From Oscillatoria sp. FACHB-1406 (GTDB lineage Bacteria; Cyanobacteriota; Cyanobacteriia; Cyanobacteriales; Spirulinaceae): DNA of 64,000 bases. Of the stretch, positions 17,987 through 26,860 are shown one piece after another (position 1 is the first letter of the stretch; the number at the start of each line of letters is the position of its first letter). The position numbers were made by a program, and so were the translations under genes. The notes beneath the pieces are model-generated. The model had not been told where the DNA came from. It saw only the letters and a list, made by a program, of their open reading frames with translations, and did no database searches. Where the stretch lies: assembly GCF_014698145.1 (NCBI RefSeq), contig NZ_JACJSM010000015.1, positions 1-64,000 of the forward strand. The letters are read 5' to 3'.

Positions 17987-19129
17987 TTATAAATTAATAA
18001 TTTCCTGCAAGCACCCTGCTACAGTTTTAACCTGAGTTTCATCCAAACCTGGATACATCGGTAAAGAAATAATTTCTCGCGATAAGGTTTCGGCATTGGG
18101 GAAGTCTCCGGCTTGGTAGCCTAGGAACTGGTAAGCGGGCTGGAGATGGCAGGGAATTGGGTAATGAATGCCGGTTTGAATGCCTGCGGCGGCGAGTTTT
18201 TCTTGTAGGGTTTCTCGCGTCATCGGGCAAGCTTCGCTAACGCGCGCGACATAGAGATGGTAGACGTGGCCGCTACCGGATTCATTGCGAATCGGAGTAA
18301 TCCCGCGATCGCGTAACGGTTCTAGGGCGCGATCGTACTGTTGGGCTGCGGTATTGCGCGCCTGATTCCAAGCGCTAAGGTGCGGCAATTTCACCTTGAG
18401 AATTGCTGCCTGCAACGTATCCAGACGACTATTGGTTCCGGGGTTGACATGAATGTATTTTTGTGTTGCGCCGTAATTTCGATAAGAGCGCATTGTTTTT
18501 GCAACTTGTTCGTCATGGGTAACGAGTGCGCCGCCATCCCCAAAAGCGCCGAGATTCTTACTCGGATAGAAGCTAAAGGCACTCGCTAACCCAATCGAAC
18601 CAGCGAGGTATCCTTCGCGTTTAGCGAGGTGCGCTTGAGCGGAATCTTCAAACACGATAAGATTGTGGTTGCTGGCAAAATCTAGGAGTTGTGCGGGCGA
18701 AACCATTTGTCCGTAAAGATGCACCGGCAGTATCGCTTTGGTTTGCGCCGTTACAACCTTCGCCGCTGCTTCGAGATCGATAAGTGCCGTATCGAGGTGG
18801 CAGTCTACTAAAACGGGGGTTGCCTTAGCTTTGAGAACGCCGATAACGGTTGCGATAAAGGTATTGGTGGGGACGATAACCTCATCGCCCTCGCCAATGC
18901 CGCACGCTTGCAATCCTAGCGCGATCGCGTCCGTTCCGGAAGCCACCCCAACCCCATAACGAACGCCGCACGCCAACGCAAACGCTCGCTCGAAATCGGC
19001 GAGTTCTTCCCCTAACACGAAATTTCCTTGATGGAGAATGGCGCGAACCGCTGCTTCAATTTGAGCTTGAATCGGTTCGTGCTGGAAAGAAAGATCGACA
19101 AACGGGATGTGTATAGAACTTGAGGTCAT
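17987..19129 (-). CDS. DegT/DnrJ/EryC1/StrS family sugar aminotransferase
   Basis: PLP-dependent aminotransferase for nucleotide-sugar amination. The 380-residue protein starts MTSSSIHIPFVDLSFQ; an upstream TTG extension is not favoured. It has GTDAIALGL for PLP phosphate binding, VFEDSAQAH, and the Schiff-base lysine K191 in FYPSKNLGAFGDGGA. The C-terminal GIHYPIPCHLQ and SREIISLPMYPGL motifs are standard. It lies 33 bp upstream of the cyanoexosortase gene, so it may belong to the same polysaccharide locus. Confidence 0.88.
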   Translation of the reverse strand: MTSSSIHIPFVDLSFQHEPIQAQIEAAVRAILHQGNFVLGEELADFERAFALACGVRYGVGVASGTDAIALGLQACGIGEGDEVIVPTNTFIATVIGVLKAKATPVLVDCHLDTALIDLEAAAKVVTAQTKAILPVHLYGQMVSPAQLLDFASNHNLIVFEDSAQAHLAKREGYLAGSIGLASAFSFYPSKNLGAFGDGGALVTHDEQVAKTMRSYRNYGATQKYIHVNPGTNSRLDTLQAAILKVKLPHLSAWNQARNTAAQQYDRALEPLRDRGITPIRNESGSGHVYHLYVARVSEACPMTRETLQEKLAAAGIQTGIHYPIPCHLQPAYQFLGYQAGDFPNAETLSREIISLPMYPGLDETQVKTVAGCLQEIINL

Positions 19130-19285
19130 GAGCGATCGCAAAATGAAAATAATGGAGGTAGCCTGGAGACAAAACTGCCTGTTCCTAGTTTATGCCCGAT
19201 TTTTGGCTGGCTGTCGTCACTCTTAACAATTGCGAGTCACAATAAAAAGAAATATTAGTTGAGCTTAGCTAGCGCGATCGCTGTT

Positions 19286-19648
19286 ATGAAAAAAATTTTT
19301 CGTCCCCTATTACAAACCTTTTGCCTGCTTGGACTCCTCAACACAGCCACTCCTCCCGCCTCCGCCCAAATCCAGCAACCGACTCTCGGTGTCATCCCTT
19401 CCCAAAAAACCTCGACCGGCTTCGATTCCGACCCACTTCTGTGCGATACTTCCTTTGCACGGGGTTGGTTCTACTGGTATATGGATGCCTTGGGTCAATG
19501 TTACATTGTTCCGATGTCCAACCCAGAAGAAGCCGCTCGCCGAGCCGATGAGTTAATCTCTAATTCCTTTTACGTCGTTGTCACTGGCTACGGATTGAGA
19601 GATTCCAGCGGCGTTCCTGTAAAAAACAATCCGTTATCGCGTCAATAG
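19286..19648 (+). CDS. Small secreted protein of unknown function
   Basis: About 120 residues starting MKKIFRPLLQTFCLLGL, with a clear signal peptide cleaved near ASAQ. Two cysteines in the mature part (LLCDTSF and GQCYIVP) could form a disulfide. No known domain was recognised. The start was chosen for the signal peptide; the frame is open further upstream from a TTG. Confidence 0.6.
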   Translation: MKKIFRPLLQTFCLLGLLNTATPPASAQIQQPTLGVIPSQKTSTGFDSDPLLCDTSFARGWFYWYMDALGQCYIVPMSNPEEAARRADELISNSFYVVVTGYGLRDSSGVPVKNNPLSRQ

Positions 19649-19716
19649 CAGACGTTATAAATTCTCGATCGCTCGCTAAGATAGAAGATAAGTCGCGACA
19701 ACGAGACATAAGAGCC

Positions 19717-20496
19717 ATGTACGACGAAACTACGCTCGAAATTGAGAATGGGCAAATGAAGAAAAGCGCGATCGATCTCGATTGTGCGAAGCTCTTGCTC
19801 GAGCAGGCGATCGAACCTAACTCCTTAACCGATGAAATCGACGAGTTTTTTAGAGAAGTTGCTGCACTAAAAGGGCAGAATGTCCGCGATACTGTGGAAG
19901 AGATGAGGGTGGGAACCCAAAAATATCTCGATGCAGTTAATACACCTATAGACTACAAAAATGAATTGCCAGAAAATATTCCTTTGTATGTCTCTAAGAT
20001 AGAGAATATTGCTGAAGGTATTGAATCCTGCTGGGATATTTTCTCTCCAGAGACTCAAACTTTTTTTATTTTACTGTCTCACTATTACTATCGTGCTAGG
20101 GAAAGCAATTTTAAGGGTTTGTCTGGATTGACGCTTAAGCTAAAATTGCTGTTACCTTCAATTCGAGTGCGATCGGATTTATATCATCAGTATCGGAACT
20201 CTTTTATTTTGATTCCGCAAGCTGTGGAAAAGTCACTAAAGTTAAGAGATAAAAAAGGGACTTCCAAACTTGCGGAAAGAGCAGCAACTTTATCTCAAAA
20301 AATTAAGATTAATTTGCAGCCCAATTCAACACTAGATTTTGAGTTTGATTTTAAGGGCGAACCCGAATCAATCATCTTATCCCCTGTAGATTGGGAAATT
20401 GTGACTTCCGCTCTTGAAGATTCAGCTGAGCCTAGCGAGCGGTTAAAAGAAGCTATGAAGAAATATTTACAACAGTATAATCCCGAGAGTGCATGA
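19717..20496 (+). CDS. Unknown protein with TacA (DUF1778)-like antitoxin C-terminus
   Basis: A 259-residue protein. The first ~205 residues are not recognised. The last ~45 (ILSPVDWEIVTSALEDSA, then EPSERLKEAMKKYLQQ) resemble the toxin-binding tail of TacA/DUF1778 antitoxins (DW...ALE.PPEP...LK.A). The stop codon overlaps the ATG of a GNAT-toxin fragment (ATGA), as in tacAT operons. The usual ribbon-helix-helix N-terminus is absent, so this may be a fusion of an unrelated N-terminal region to an antitoxin tail. Low Trp/Gly and AT-rich codon use differ somewhat from neighbours. Confidence 0.5.
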   Translation: MYDETTLEIENGQMKKSAIDLDCAKLLLEQAIEPNSLTDEIDEFFREVAALKGQNVRDTVEEMRVGTQKYLDAVNTPIDYKNELPENIPLYVSKIENIAEGIESCWDIFSPETQTFFILLSHYYYRARESNFKGLSGLTLKLKLLLPSIRVRSDLYHQYRNSFILIPQAVEKSLKLRDKKGTSKLAERAATLSQKIKINLQPNSTLDFEFDFKGEPESIILSPVDWEIVTSALEDSAEPSERLKEAMKKYLQQYNPESA

Positions 20497-20618
20497 GATG
20501 GATTTTCTGTCCGATTGACGACCCCAGAGCAATTCGAGAGCAATTTAACTGCGGTGTAACTGATTTAGATGATTACCTGAAGAAGTTGGCTAAACAGAAT
20601 CATAAGATAGCTGCTTAA
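20493..20618 (+). pseudogene. Truncated TacT-like GNAT toxin (N-terminal 41 residues only)
   Basis: The frame opened by the ATGA overlap reads 41 residues. It includes REQFNCGVTDLDDYLKKLAK and QNHK, the conserved N-terminal block of TacT/GNAT toxins. It then ends at TAA without any acetyl-CoA-binding motif. The remainder of the toxin is absent before the convergent gene at 20629. The toxin is therefore probably inactive. Confidence 0.6.
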
Positions 20619-20628
20619 ACTATAAAAT

Positions 20629-21171
20629 TTATTCCAAAACGAGAGAATCTTTGATTTTCGCGATCGCGGCTTTCCCAACCCCGCACTTCTCTTTAGCAAG
20701 AAAAGACAAGCTTTTAATTTTCGTTTTCTCTCGTTGTACGACAATGGCTTTAGCAGCCTTTTTAGGATTAATCGCTTTCAATCCCGCTTTTTGAACCTTC
20801 AAATATTCCAAGACTTCCGCAATCTCTTTCTCTAAAGCAGTCAGGATCGGAACTCTCACGATGTCGCCCGCTTCAACTCGGACGAGATCGAGCATTTCCG
20901 GTTTGATAACAATACACCAAACAAAATCGAGTTTTGCTTGTTTCGCAGCTTGCAAAATTTGAATATTTTGCACCGCTTCATATTTATCCTCGCTTAACAC
21001 TTGAACCATGACTGGGAGAATATTTTTACCCGTTTCCTTCAGTTGTTTTGCAATGTTATTAACAATAACCGGATGAGCATCTGATTTTCCCTTCACGGAC
21101 TTACAAGGAATTCTTAAAACTCGTCCAATCTCAACATCAAGAATTGAATTTTCATCTTCAAAAAGTGCCAT
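20629..21171 (-). CDS. ParB/Srx-like small protein, partner of the ParA fusion
   Basis: A 180-residue protein. Residues about 15-100 match the ParB N-terminal fold pattern: VLRIPCKSVKG, then IAKQLKETGKNILPVMVQVL, then YEAVQNIQILQAAKQAKLDFVWCIVI. The C-terminal basic helix-rich part (KAAKAIVVQREKTKIKSLSFLAKEK) may bind nucleic acid. It starts 3 bp after the ParA-fusion stop, so the pair is one operon. ParB-like DNA binding is inferred, not shown; no centromere-like iterons were recognised nearby. Confidence 0.55.
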   Translation of the reverse strand: MALFEDENSILDVEIGRVLRIPCKSVKGKSDAHPVIVNNIAKQLKETGKNILPVMVQVLSEDKYEAVQNIQILQAAKQAKLDFVWCIVIKPEMLDLVRVEAGDIVRVPILTALEKEIAEVLEYLKVQKAGLKAINPKKAAKAIVVQREKTKIKSLSFLAKEKCGVGKAAIAKIKDSLVLE

Positions 21172-21174
21172 AAT

Positions 21175-22602
21175 TCAATCATCCAAAAAGTGGTGTTGTA
21201 AGAAAATTTCCTCAACTAGCTTATGATATAGCTTAGTGATGGGTGAGTTTTGCCAACAGATAACAGGAGCATTTTTATATTCAGCTAGCTTGGTTTGAGC
21301 ATAAATTGCCAAACGAGTTTTACACTGTTTCCCAATAAAATTCTTTTTTTGAAGCTCTTTTTGAATACATCGTTCTAGTTGAGAAGTTGGGGTTACTCCA
21401 GTAGGACAGTTGCTAAATACTAATCCAAGATTCCAAGGGCCAATATAGAGCTTATCTTGCTGTTCTCGCTTATCTCTAACTGTTTTAGCATCCATTTGAT
21501 ATAAATCTGCGGCATGATGTAACGTTTTTCTACTGTAATCTGATGGAATCAGGAGCGTATCGCAGCCAAACAACATCATAACCATTAGATCGTCTCGTGC
21601 GGGAGAAACATCTATAAAAATGTAATCATAATCTTTTGCAAGTATATCTAGCATCTTTTTTAGAATTTTAACTTTATCTCTTTGAGAAAAGTTGGTCTTA
21701 TCATCTCTAATGTTAACTAAAGTATCTTGTTCTCCGGCTAGAATATCGAGAGAAAATGACTTTTTATCGATAGTCGGAAAAGAACGAGATCCGATGCAAT
21801 GTTTGAGAATAGCACGTGCGTTAGTTGTTTTCCCTGCCTGAAGATCGGTAAAACATTGATATAAACAGTCTTTATGATCTTTAGAATGAATTTGAAACGA
21901 GCGCGTTAAGTCCGTTTGAGTATCGAGATCGATCAAAAGAACTTTTTTTCCCGCTAATGCTAATACTGCACCTAAATTCAAGGTATTCGTTGTCTTAGCT
22001 ACTCCCCCTTTCCGGTTCCAAATAGCAGTAATTAATGCTCTCTTGGGCGCGTTAAAGCAGTGTTCGAGTTGCTGCATTAACTTTGGTATACTGTTTGCTG
22101 TCATTCGTTGCAGGGGTGTGAGCGGCAGCACTAAACCATCAACGCGCCTCCAGAGTTGAAAGAAATCGCCATTGATAACTAAACCGTAGGAAGCGAGGCG
22201 ATTTGGGTGGATATTTGAGTTACTCTTATTCAGATATTGACAAATTCCATTATTGTTATTGGAACCATCGCGATAACCAACCGCTAATCGATACAAGGAA
22301 TTCGGTTGATGGCATAACTTCAGAAAATCCTCATCGGAAGCAGCATTTGCTAAAGCTGCAATTCGTTTTTTGACTTCAACAACTAAAACCGGCGGTTGAG
22401 TTGGATCAGTGAAAATCAGATGGTCGGCTTTTAACCCAGACCCAGTTCCCAAACTAACATTCGATTTTACGAGACCTGTTGAGTAACCGAGTGCCTCAAA
22501 CATAGGCTGTACTAAGTGAAGTTCTATGCCTTGCTCTGAATAATCCAGAGGAATTTGCTTCCACCGATGGACAATCTTTTGATAACGAGCGGGAATAGCC
22601 AT
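21175..22602 (-). CDS. HsdR_N-type nuclease domain fused to a ParA-family ATPase
   Basis: A 475-residue two-domain protein. Residues 1-150 match the N-terminal domain of type I restriction R subunits, a PD-(D/E)XK nuclease fold with D60 (KADHLIF) and E76-V-K78 (VLVVEVKKR). Residues 188-475 are a ParA/MinD-type ATPase with deviant Walker A KGGVAKTT (198-205), LLIDLDTQTDLT (222-233) and Walker B FIDVSP (329-334). The catalytic residues of both domains are present. It lies downstream of alaS but behind a terminator hairpin. Partition, regulation or defence are all possible. Confidence 0.75.
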   Translation of the reverse strand: MAIPARYQKIVHRWKQIPLDYSEQGIELHLVQPMFEALGYSTGLVKSNVSLGTGSGLKADHLIFTDPTQPPVLVVEVKKRIAALANAASDEDFLKLCHQPNSLYRLAVGYRDGSNNNNGICQYLNKSNSNIHPNRLASYGLVINGDFFQLWRRVDGLVLPLTPLQRMTANSIPKLMQQLEHCFNAPKRALITAIWNRKGGVAKTTNTLNLGAVLALAGKKVLLIDLDTQTDLTRSFQIHSKDHKDCLYQCFTDLQAGKTTNARAILKHCIGSRSFPTIDKKSFSLDILAGEQDTLVNIRDDKTNFSQRDKVKILKKMLDILAKDYDYIFIDVSPARDDLMVMMLFGCDTLLIPSDYSRKTLHHAADLYQMDAKTVRDKREQQDKLYIGPWNLGLVFSNCPTGVTPTSQLERCIQKELQKKNFIGKQCKTRLAIYAQTKLAEYKNAPVICWQNSPITKLYHKLVEEIFLQHHFLDD

Positions 22603-22636
22603 AAATAAAATGTGGTAGAAGAAAAATCAAAAAGAA

Positions 22637-22659
22637 AGGGCAAGCTTTCTGCCTGCCCT
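22637..22659 (-). terminator. Rho-independent terminator of alaS
   Basis: On the minus strand a hairpin with AGGGCA/TGCCCT arms (inner GC/GC pairs) is followed by TTCTTTTTGATTTTT. It lies 6 bp past the alaS stop and before the ParA-fusion start, separating the two transcripts. Confidence 0.65.
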
Positions 22660-22665
22660 CTAATG

Positions 22666-25311
22666 TTACTTCAATCCTTCCCTTAACTGCCCCTTAGCAA
22701 ACTCCAAAGCTTCGGGTAACTTACTCGCATCGCGTCCCCCCGCTTGGGCTAAGTTCGGTCGTCCGCCGCCGCCGCCGCCGCATAGTTTGGCGATTTCACC
22801 GATAAATTTTCCGGCTTGTAGCTTCTTATCTTTATTCACTTTCGGACTGAAAGCTGCGACTAAACTTACCTTCCCAGCTTCGGGAACGGAGGCGAGAACA
22901 ACGGCGCTTTCACCCAATTTTTGCTGCAACCGTTCGGCAGCAGTTTTCAAACTTTCGGGATCTGCGCCTTCCATTTGCGCGACTAAAAGTTTATAGTCAC
23001 CGATGCTTTCTGCTGCTTCTAACAACCGTTCGGACTGACTCAATGCCAGTTGTTTTTTTACCTCTTCTAGTTCCTTCTGCGTTGCTTTTAATTCGGCTTG
23101 CAATTTATTAACGCGTTCGGTAACTTCTTCCGGTTGGACTTTGAAGCGATCGCTCAATTCCCGGACGACTTTATCGCGCACGTTGAGGTAATCTAAGATC
23201 GCAGGCCCCGCAACGGCTTCGATACGCCGCACGCCCGACGATATCCCCGCTTCGGAGATAATCTTAAACGCGCCAATTTCTGCCGTATTCTCCACGTGAG
23301 TGCCGCCGCATAGTTCCATCGATACGCCGGGGAAGTCAATCACGCGCACTTCGCTGCCGTACTTTTCGCCGAACATCGCGATCGCGCCCTTGGTTTTTGC
23401 CTCTTCAATCGGCATAATATTAACCTCGGCGGCGTGCGACTCGGAAATCCAAGCGTTCACCAACTCTTCGATCTGCTGCAATTCGTCGGCTGTCACCGGA
23501 CGCGGTAAATTAAAGTCAAACCGCAAGCGATCGAACGCGACTAAGGAACCCGCCTGCGAGACGGACTCATCGACAATCTTCTTCAAAGCGGCTTGTAACA
23601 GGTGCGTTGCGGTATGATTGGCTTGCAAGCGACGACGACAAGCGCGATCGATTTGGGCGGTGACGACATCGCCGATTTGCAAGCTGCCGCGATCGATGCG
23701 TCCTTCGTGAATGAACAGATTTGAGGCTTTTTGTACGTCCTCAATGCGAATCAGTAGGTTATCGCCGCTTAAGTAGCCTTTATCGCCGATTTGTCCGCCG
23801 GATTCTGCATAGAATGGCGTTTTATCGAGGATAACGCGCACTTCCGTTCCGGCTTCTGCGGCTTCTACCATCTGCCCATCGACGACAATAGCAGTAATCG
23901 TCGCGATCGCGTGCGGATCGCTGTAACCGAGGAATTCCGTCCCTTGCAAGTCTGTCGAAACGCCGTCGAAGTCTTCGCCGTCGGTCAGATCGATGATTCT
24001 ATAGGCTTTACGGCCGCGATCGCGTTGTTTTTCCATTTCTGCTTCAAAACCGGCGCGATCGACCGTTAAGCCCTGTTCTTCGGCGATTTCTTCAGTCAGT
24101 TCAAACGGAAAACCATAGGTATCAAATAATTTAAACGCATCCGACCCAGAAATTTCGGTTTGATGCAAATTGGCGGCTTGTCCGACGATCTCAGCTAACA
24201 GTTTCTCGCCTCGTTCTAACGTCTTGGTAAACTGCACTTCTTCCCGCTGCAATTCTTCCTTAATTTGCTCGGATTTTTCGCGCACGATCGGGTAAACGGC
24301 TTCTGAGAGTTGAATCGCGGTTTCTGCTACCTTCGCGATGAACTCGCCTTCAATCCCAATTAAACGGCCATGACGAACCACGCGCCGAATCAAACGCCGT
24401 AAAATATAACCGCGCCCTAAATTAGAAGCCCTCACGCCATCAGCAATTAAATGCACGACCGCCCGAACGTGATCCCCGATCACTTTTAAGGAAACTTGGG
24501 TCTTATCGTCGGCTTTGCTGTAATCAATTCCAGCAATTTCTGCGGCAGTTTTAATAATCGGAAAAATGAAATCGGTTTCGTAGTTATTGGGGACGTTTTG
24601 GAGGATTTGCGCCATGCGTTCCAATCCCATCCCGGTATCGATATTTTGGTTTTGCAACGGCGTTAAGTTGCCATCGATATCGCGGTTATATTGCATGAAT
24701 ACCAAGTTATAAAACTCGATAAACCGCGTATCGTCTTCGAGATCGATTTCTTTATCGCCTTTTTCGGGATGAAAATCGTAGTAAATCTCGGAACAAGGGC
24801 CACAAGGGCCGGTTGGGCCGGATACCCAAAAGTTATCGTCCGCACCCATGCGTTGAATGCGATGTTCGGCGATGCCAATTTTGTCGCGCCAAATGGCAAA
24901 GGCTTCGTCATCTTCTTCGTAAACGCTGGGGACGAGACGTTCTGGGGGCAAACCAAAGACTTCGGTGGACAGTTCCCACGCCCACGCGATCGCTTGTTCT
25001 TTAAAATAGTCCCCAAAGCTAAAGTTGCCCAACATCTCGAAAAAGGTGTGGTGGCGCGCCGTGCGTCCGACATTTTCAATATCGTTGGTACGGATGCACT
25101 TCTGCGAGGTGGTGGCGCGGGGGGTAGGGGCAGGTTTTTGCCCGAGGAAGATCGGTTTAAAGGGTAACATCCCCGCGATCGTTAATAAAACGGTGGGATC
25201 TTCCGGGACGAGGGAAGCACTGGGGAGAATTTTGTGCTGCCGTTCGGCGTAGAAATTTAAGAATTTATCGCGAATTTCGCTGCCGCTTAAGTATTGGAGA
25301 GAGTAAGTCAT
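22666..25311 (-). CDS. alaS: Alanyl-tRNA synthetase
   Basis: Class II tRNA synthetase charging tRNA-Ala, about 881 residues from the ATG at 25311; an in-frame ATG 30 bases further upstream is an alternative. It shows the N-terminal aminoacylation core ([40 protein letters not shown]) and the editing-domain motifs HTATHLLQ and CGGTHV. The C-terminal C-Ala region is Gly-rich ([15 protein letters not shown]). Length is normal. Confidence 0.97.
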   Translation of the reverse strand: MTYSLQYLSGSEIRDKFLNFYAERQHKILPSASLVPEDPTVLLTIAGMLPFKPIFLGQKPAPTPRATTSQKCIRTNDIENVGRTARHHTFFEMLGNFSFGDYFKEQAIAWAWELSTEVFGLPPERLVPSVYEEDDEAFAIWRDKIGIAEHRIQRMGADDNFWVSGPTGPCGPCSEIYYDFHPEKGDKEIDLEDDTRFIEFYNLVFMQYNRDIDGNLTPLQNQNIDTGMGLERMAQILQNVPNNYETDFIFPIIKTAAEIAGIDYSKADDKTQVSLKVIGDHVRAVVHLIADGVRASNLGRGYILRRLIRRVVRHGRLIGIEGEFIAKVAETAIQLSEAVYPIVREKSEQIKEELQREEVQFTKTLERGEKLLAEIVGQAANLHQTEISGSDAFKLFDTYGFPFELTEEIAEEQGLTVDRAGFEAEMEKQRDRGRKAYRIIDLTDGEDFDGVSTDLQGTEFLGYSDPHAIATITAIVVDGQMVEAAEAGTEVRVILDKTPFYAESGGQIGDKGYLSGDNLLIRIEDVQKASNLFIHEGRIDRGSLQIGDVVTAQIDRACRRRLQANHTATHLLQAALKKIVDESVSQAGSLVAFDRLRFDFNLPRPVTADELQQIEELVNAWISESHAAEVNIMPIEEAKTKGAIAMFGEKYGSEVRVIDFPGVSMELCGGTHVENTAEIGAFKIISEAGISSGVRRIEAVAGPAILDYLNVRDKVVRELSDRFKVQPEEVTERVNKLQAELKATQKELEEVKKQLALSQSERLLEAAESIGDYKLLVAQMEGADPESLKTAAERLQQKLGESAVVLASVPEAGKVSLVAAFSPKVNKDKKLQAGKFIGEIAKLCGGGGGGRPNLAQAGGRDASKLPEALEFAKGQLREGLK

Positions 25312-25706
25312 AATTCGTTCGTTGTATATCGTATCGGGCATTCGTTCTATTGTAGACTACCTGTCATCACATTTACTGGCTTCGCACCCATAATCTAAGT
25401 TTCCGGATTGGTTTGCTAGGTTAGCGATCGCGGGGCTTCTTCCAGAGATCGTAAAGACTAGAAAAAAGGCTTTATCGTTCCTCATTTAACTCTGAAGATC
25501 GGTTTTTAGAATACGGATTTTCCGGCTCACGATCTTTGCTGGATATAATTAATCTTGTCAGCTTGAAGCAGGTTAAATCCAAGCTGTATAATTCTCTAAA
25601 AAGTGGGGAGTAAGCATTTTCAACGATTATCCGATCGCGGTGTGAAGAGTTCGGGCTAGATTTCTCGGTTGTTTATCGATCCAATAAAAACGACAATAGA
25701 GAGAGT
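25312..25706. other. Intergenic region alaS / GNAT gene
   Basis: About 390 bp between divergent genes. It is AT-rich near 25540-25600. No tRNA, hairpin with T-run, or convincing open frame was recognised. It presumably carries both promoters. Confidence 0.5.
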
Positions 25707-26204
25707 ATGAATATAGAAATTTTTCCTTGTTCTATTCATCATCTTGAAACGCTGATTGAGGGTAAAAAAGCTTTTCAAGCGGCTTATCATCTGGACGCGA
25801 TTGAAGGGTATATGCCATTTGAAGGCGCACTTGAGTATATTCTAAAGCAGATGAAAGATTCGCAAATTTGGCATCCTTGGTTGCCCTACTTGTTTGTCTT
25901 TTCTCCCGATCGCGCTTTAGTTGGGCTGGGCGGCTTTAAGTCAGTTCCCGATCCTCAACGAAGCGTTGAAATTGGCTATTCAATCGCTCCTTCTTATCAA
26001 GGTAGAGGTTTCGCCACATCGGCAGCAAAAAAACTGATTGAGATAGCCTTTGAATCGCAGCTTGTCGATCGCGTTTTTGCGCATACGCTAGCCGAACCCA
26101 ATGCTTCAACGCGAGTTTTAGAGAAGTGCGGAATGACGCAAGTTGCAGAAGCTTTTGAGCCTGATATCGGGAAGGTTTGGCGGTGGGAAATCGAGCGAGT
26201 TTAA
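25707..26204 (+). CDS. GNAT family N-acetyltransferase (RimJ/RimL-like)
   Basis: A 165-residue acetyltransferase. The acetyl-CoA site reads IGYSIAPSYQGRGFATSAAKKLIE (Q/RxxGxG/A type). The C-terminal AHTLAEPNASTRVLEKCGM motif is characteristic of RimJ/RimL-type enzymes. Substrate unknown. An AGAGAG purine run 5-10 bases before the ATG serves as ribosome-binding site. Confidence 0.88.
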   Translation: MNIEIFPCSIHHLETLIEGKKAFQAAYHLDAIEGYMPFEGALEYILKQMKDSQIWHPWLPYLFVFSPDRALVGLGGFKSVPDPQRSVEIGYSIAPSYQGRGFATSAAKKLIEIAFESQLVDRVFAHTLAEPNASTRVLEKCGMTQVAEAFEPDIGKVWRWEIERV

Positions 26205-26246
26205 GTTGGAATTCGGCAATCATTAAATCTGAAGAGATTAAACTCA

Positions 26247-26477
26247 ATGGCAACCAGCACTATTGCGAATTTAGTAGAACTGCTCGAAACTTTGCCGCCA
26301 GAACTTCAGGAACGAACGGTAGAACATTTGCGGGAATATATTGCCAATCTGCAAGATGAAGCGCGGTGGGATGCGTCGTTTAGTCGAACGGAAACTGCTT
26401 TGATTGCGGCAGCAAAACGGGCGAAACAAGAACGGGCTGCGGGAAAAGCAACTGCAATGGATTACGATCGGTTATGA
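26247..26477 (+). CDS. Small antitoxin-like protein
   Basis: A 76-residue acidic helical protein, MATSTIANLVELLETLPP..., with a central VEHLREYIANLQDE and an Ala/Lys-rich C-terminus. Proteins of this type precede RelE-like toxin genes in cyanobacteria. Its TGA overlaps the ATG of the short frame that follows (ATGA), typical of coupled antitoxin-toxin pairs. No DNA-binding motif was recognised with certainty. Confidence 0.6.
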   Translation: MATSTIANLVELLETLPPELQERTVEHLREYIANLQDEARWDASFSRTETALIAAAKRAKQERAAGKATAMDYDRL

Positions 26478-26590
26478 AATCGGAAGTTCTTCCCTCTTTC
26501 TGGGTTGAGTATCGAAAACCTAGTTTTGGATTGGCAGTCACGACGATTATGAAAGGTTTTTCGGCTAGTGGTTTGTCAAAATTTATTTAA
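26474..26590 (+). pseudogene. Truncated RelE-like toxin remnant
   Basis: The overlapping frame encodes 38 residues beginning MKSEVLPSFWVEYRK, which resembles the first block of RelE/ParE-like toxins (MKS..LPSFW..Y..L). The rest diverges and stops at TAA. No catalytic C-terminal block follows. Likely a decayed toxin. Confidence 0.5.
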
Positions 26591-26768
26591 AGTAGGAGAA
26601 AGGAATGCGACGATCGCGACAGCAGAACTTTCAGCCCGCGCGATCGCGAATTTGTCCCTAAAGATATCGGGCGAAAACAATTCAGCACGCCAGCGCACGC
26701 CAGGAAATAGGGGTTAGCCCCCCCATCCTGCTTTGTCGCTTAGAGCTTATCCTAATGAAGAGTTTGTT

Positions 26769-26798
26769 AAAAAAAATCCCCAGCTGGCGCTAGGGATT
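26769..26798 (-). terminator. Rho-independent terminator of ppx
   Basis: On the minus strand AATCCC and GGGATT form a stem around a 12-base loop, directly followed by eight T residues. It lies about 60 bp past the ppx stop codon. Confidence 0.7.
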
Positions 26799-26860
26799 GT
26801 TTAGGGTGCATCTACTCTTTATTACAGTTCGCAGTTATTCCCTCTGATTCGGGAAAGTTT

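Noticed and set aside
24691-25167. 158-codon plus-strand frame
   Set aside because: It is antisense to alaS, which is fully supported by conserved motifs.
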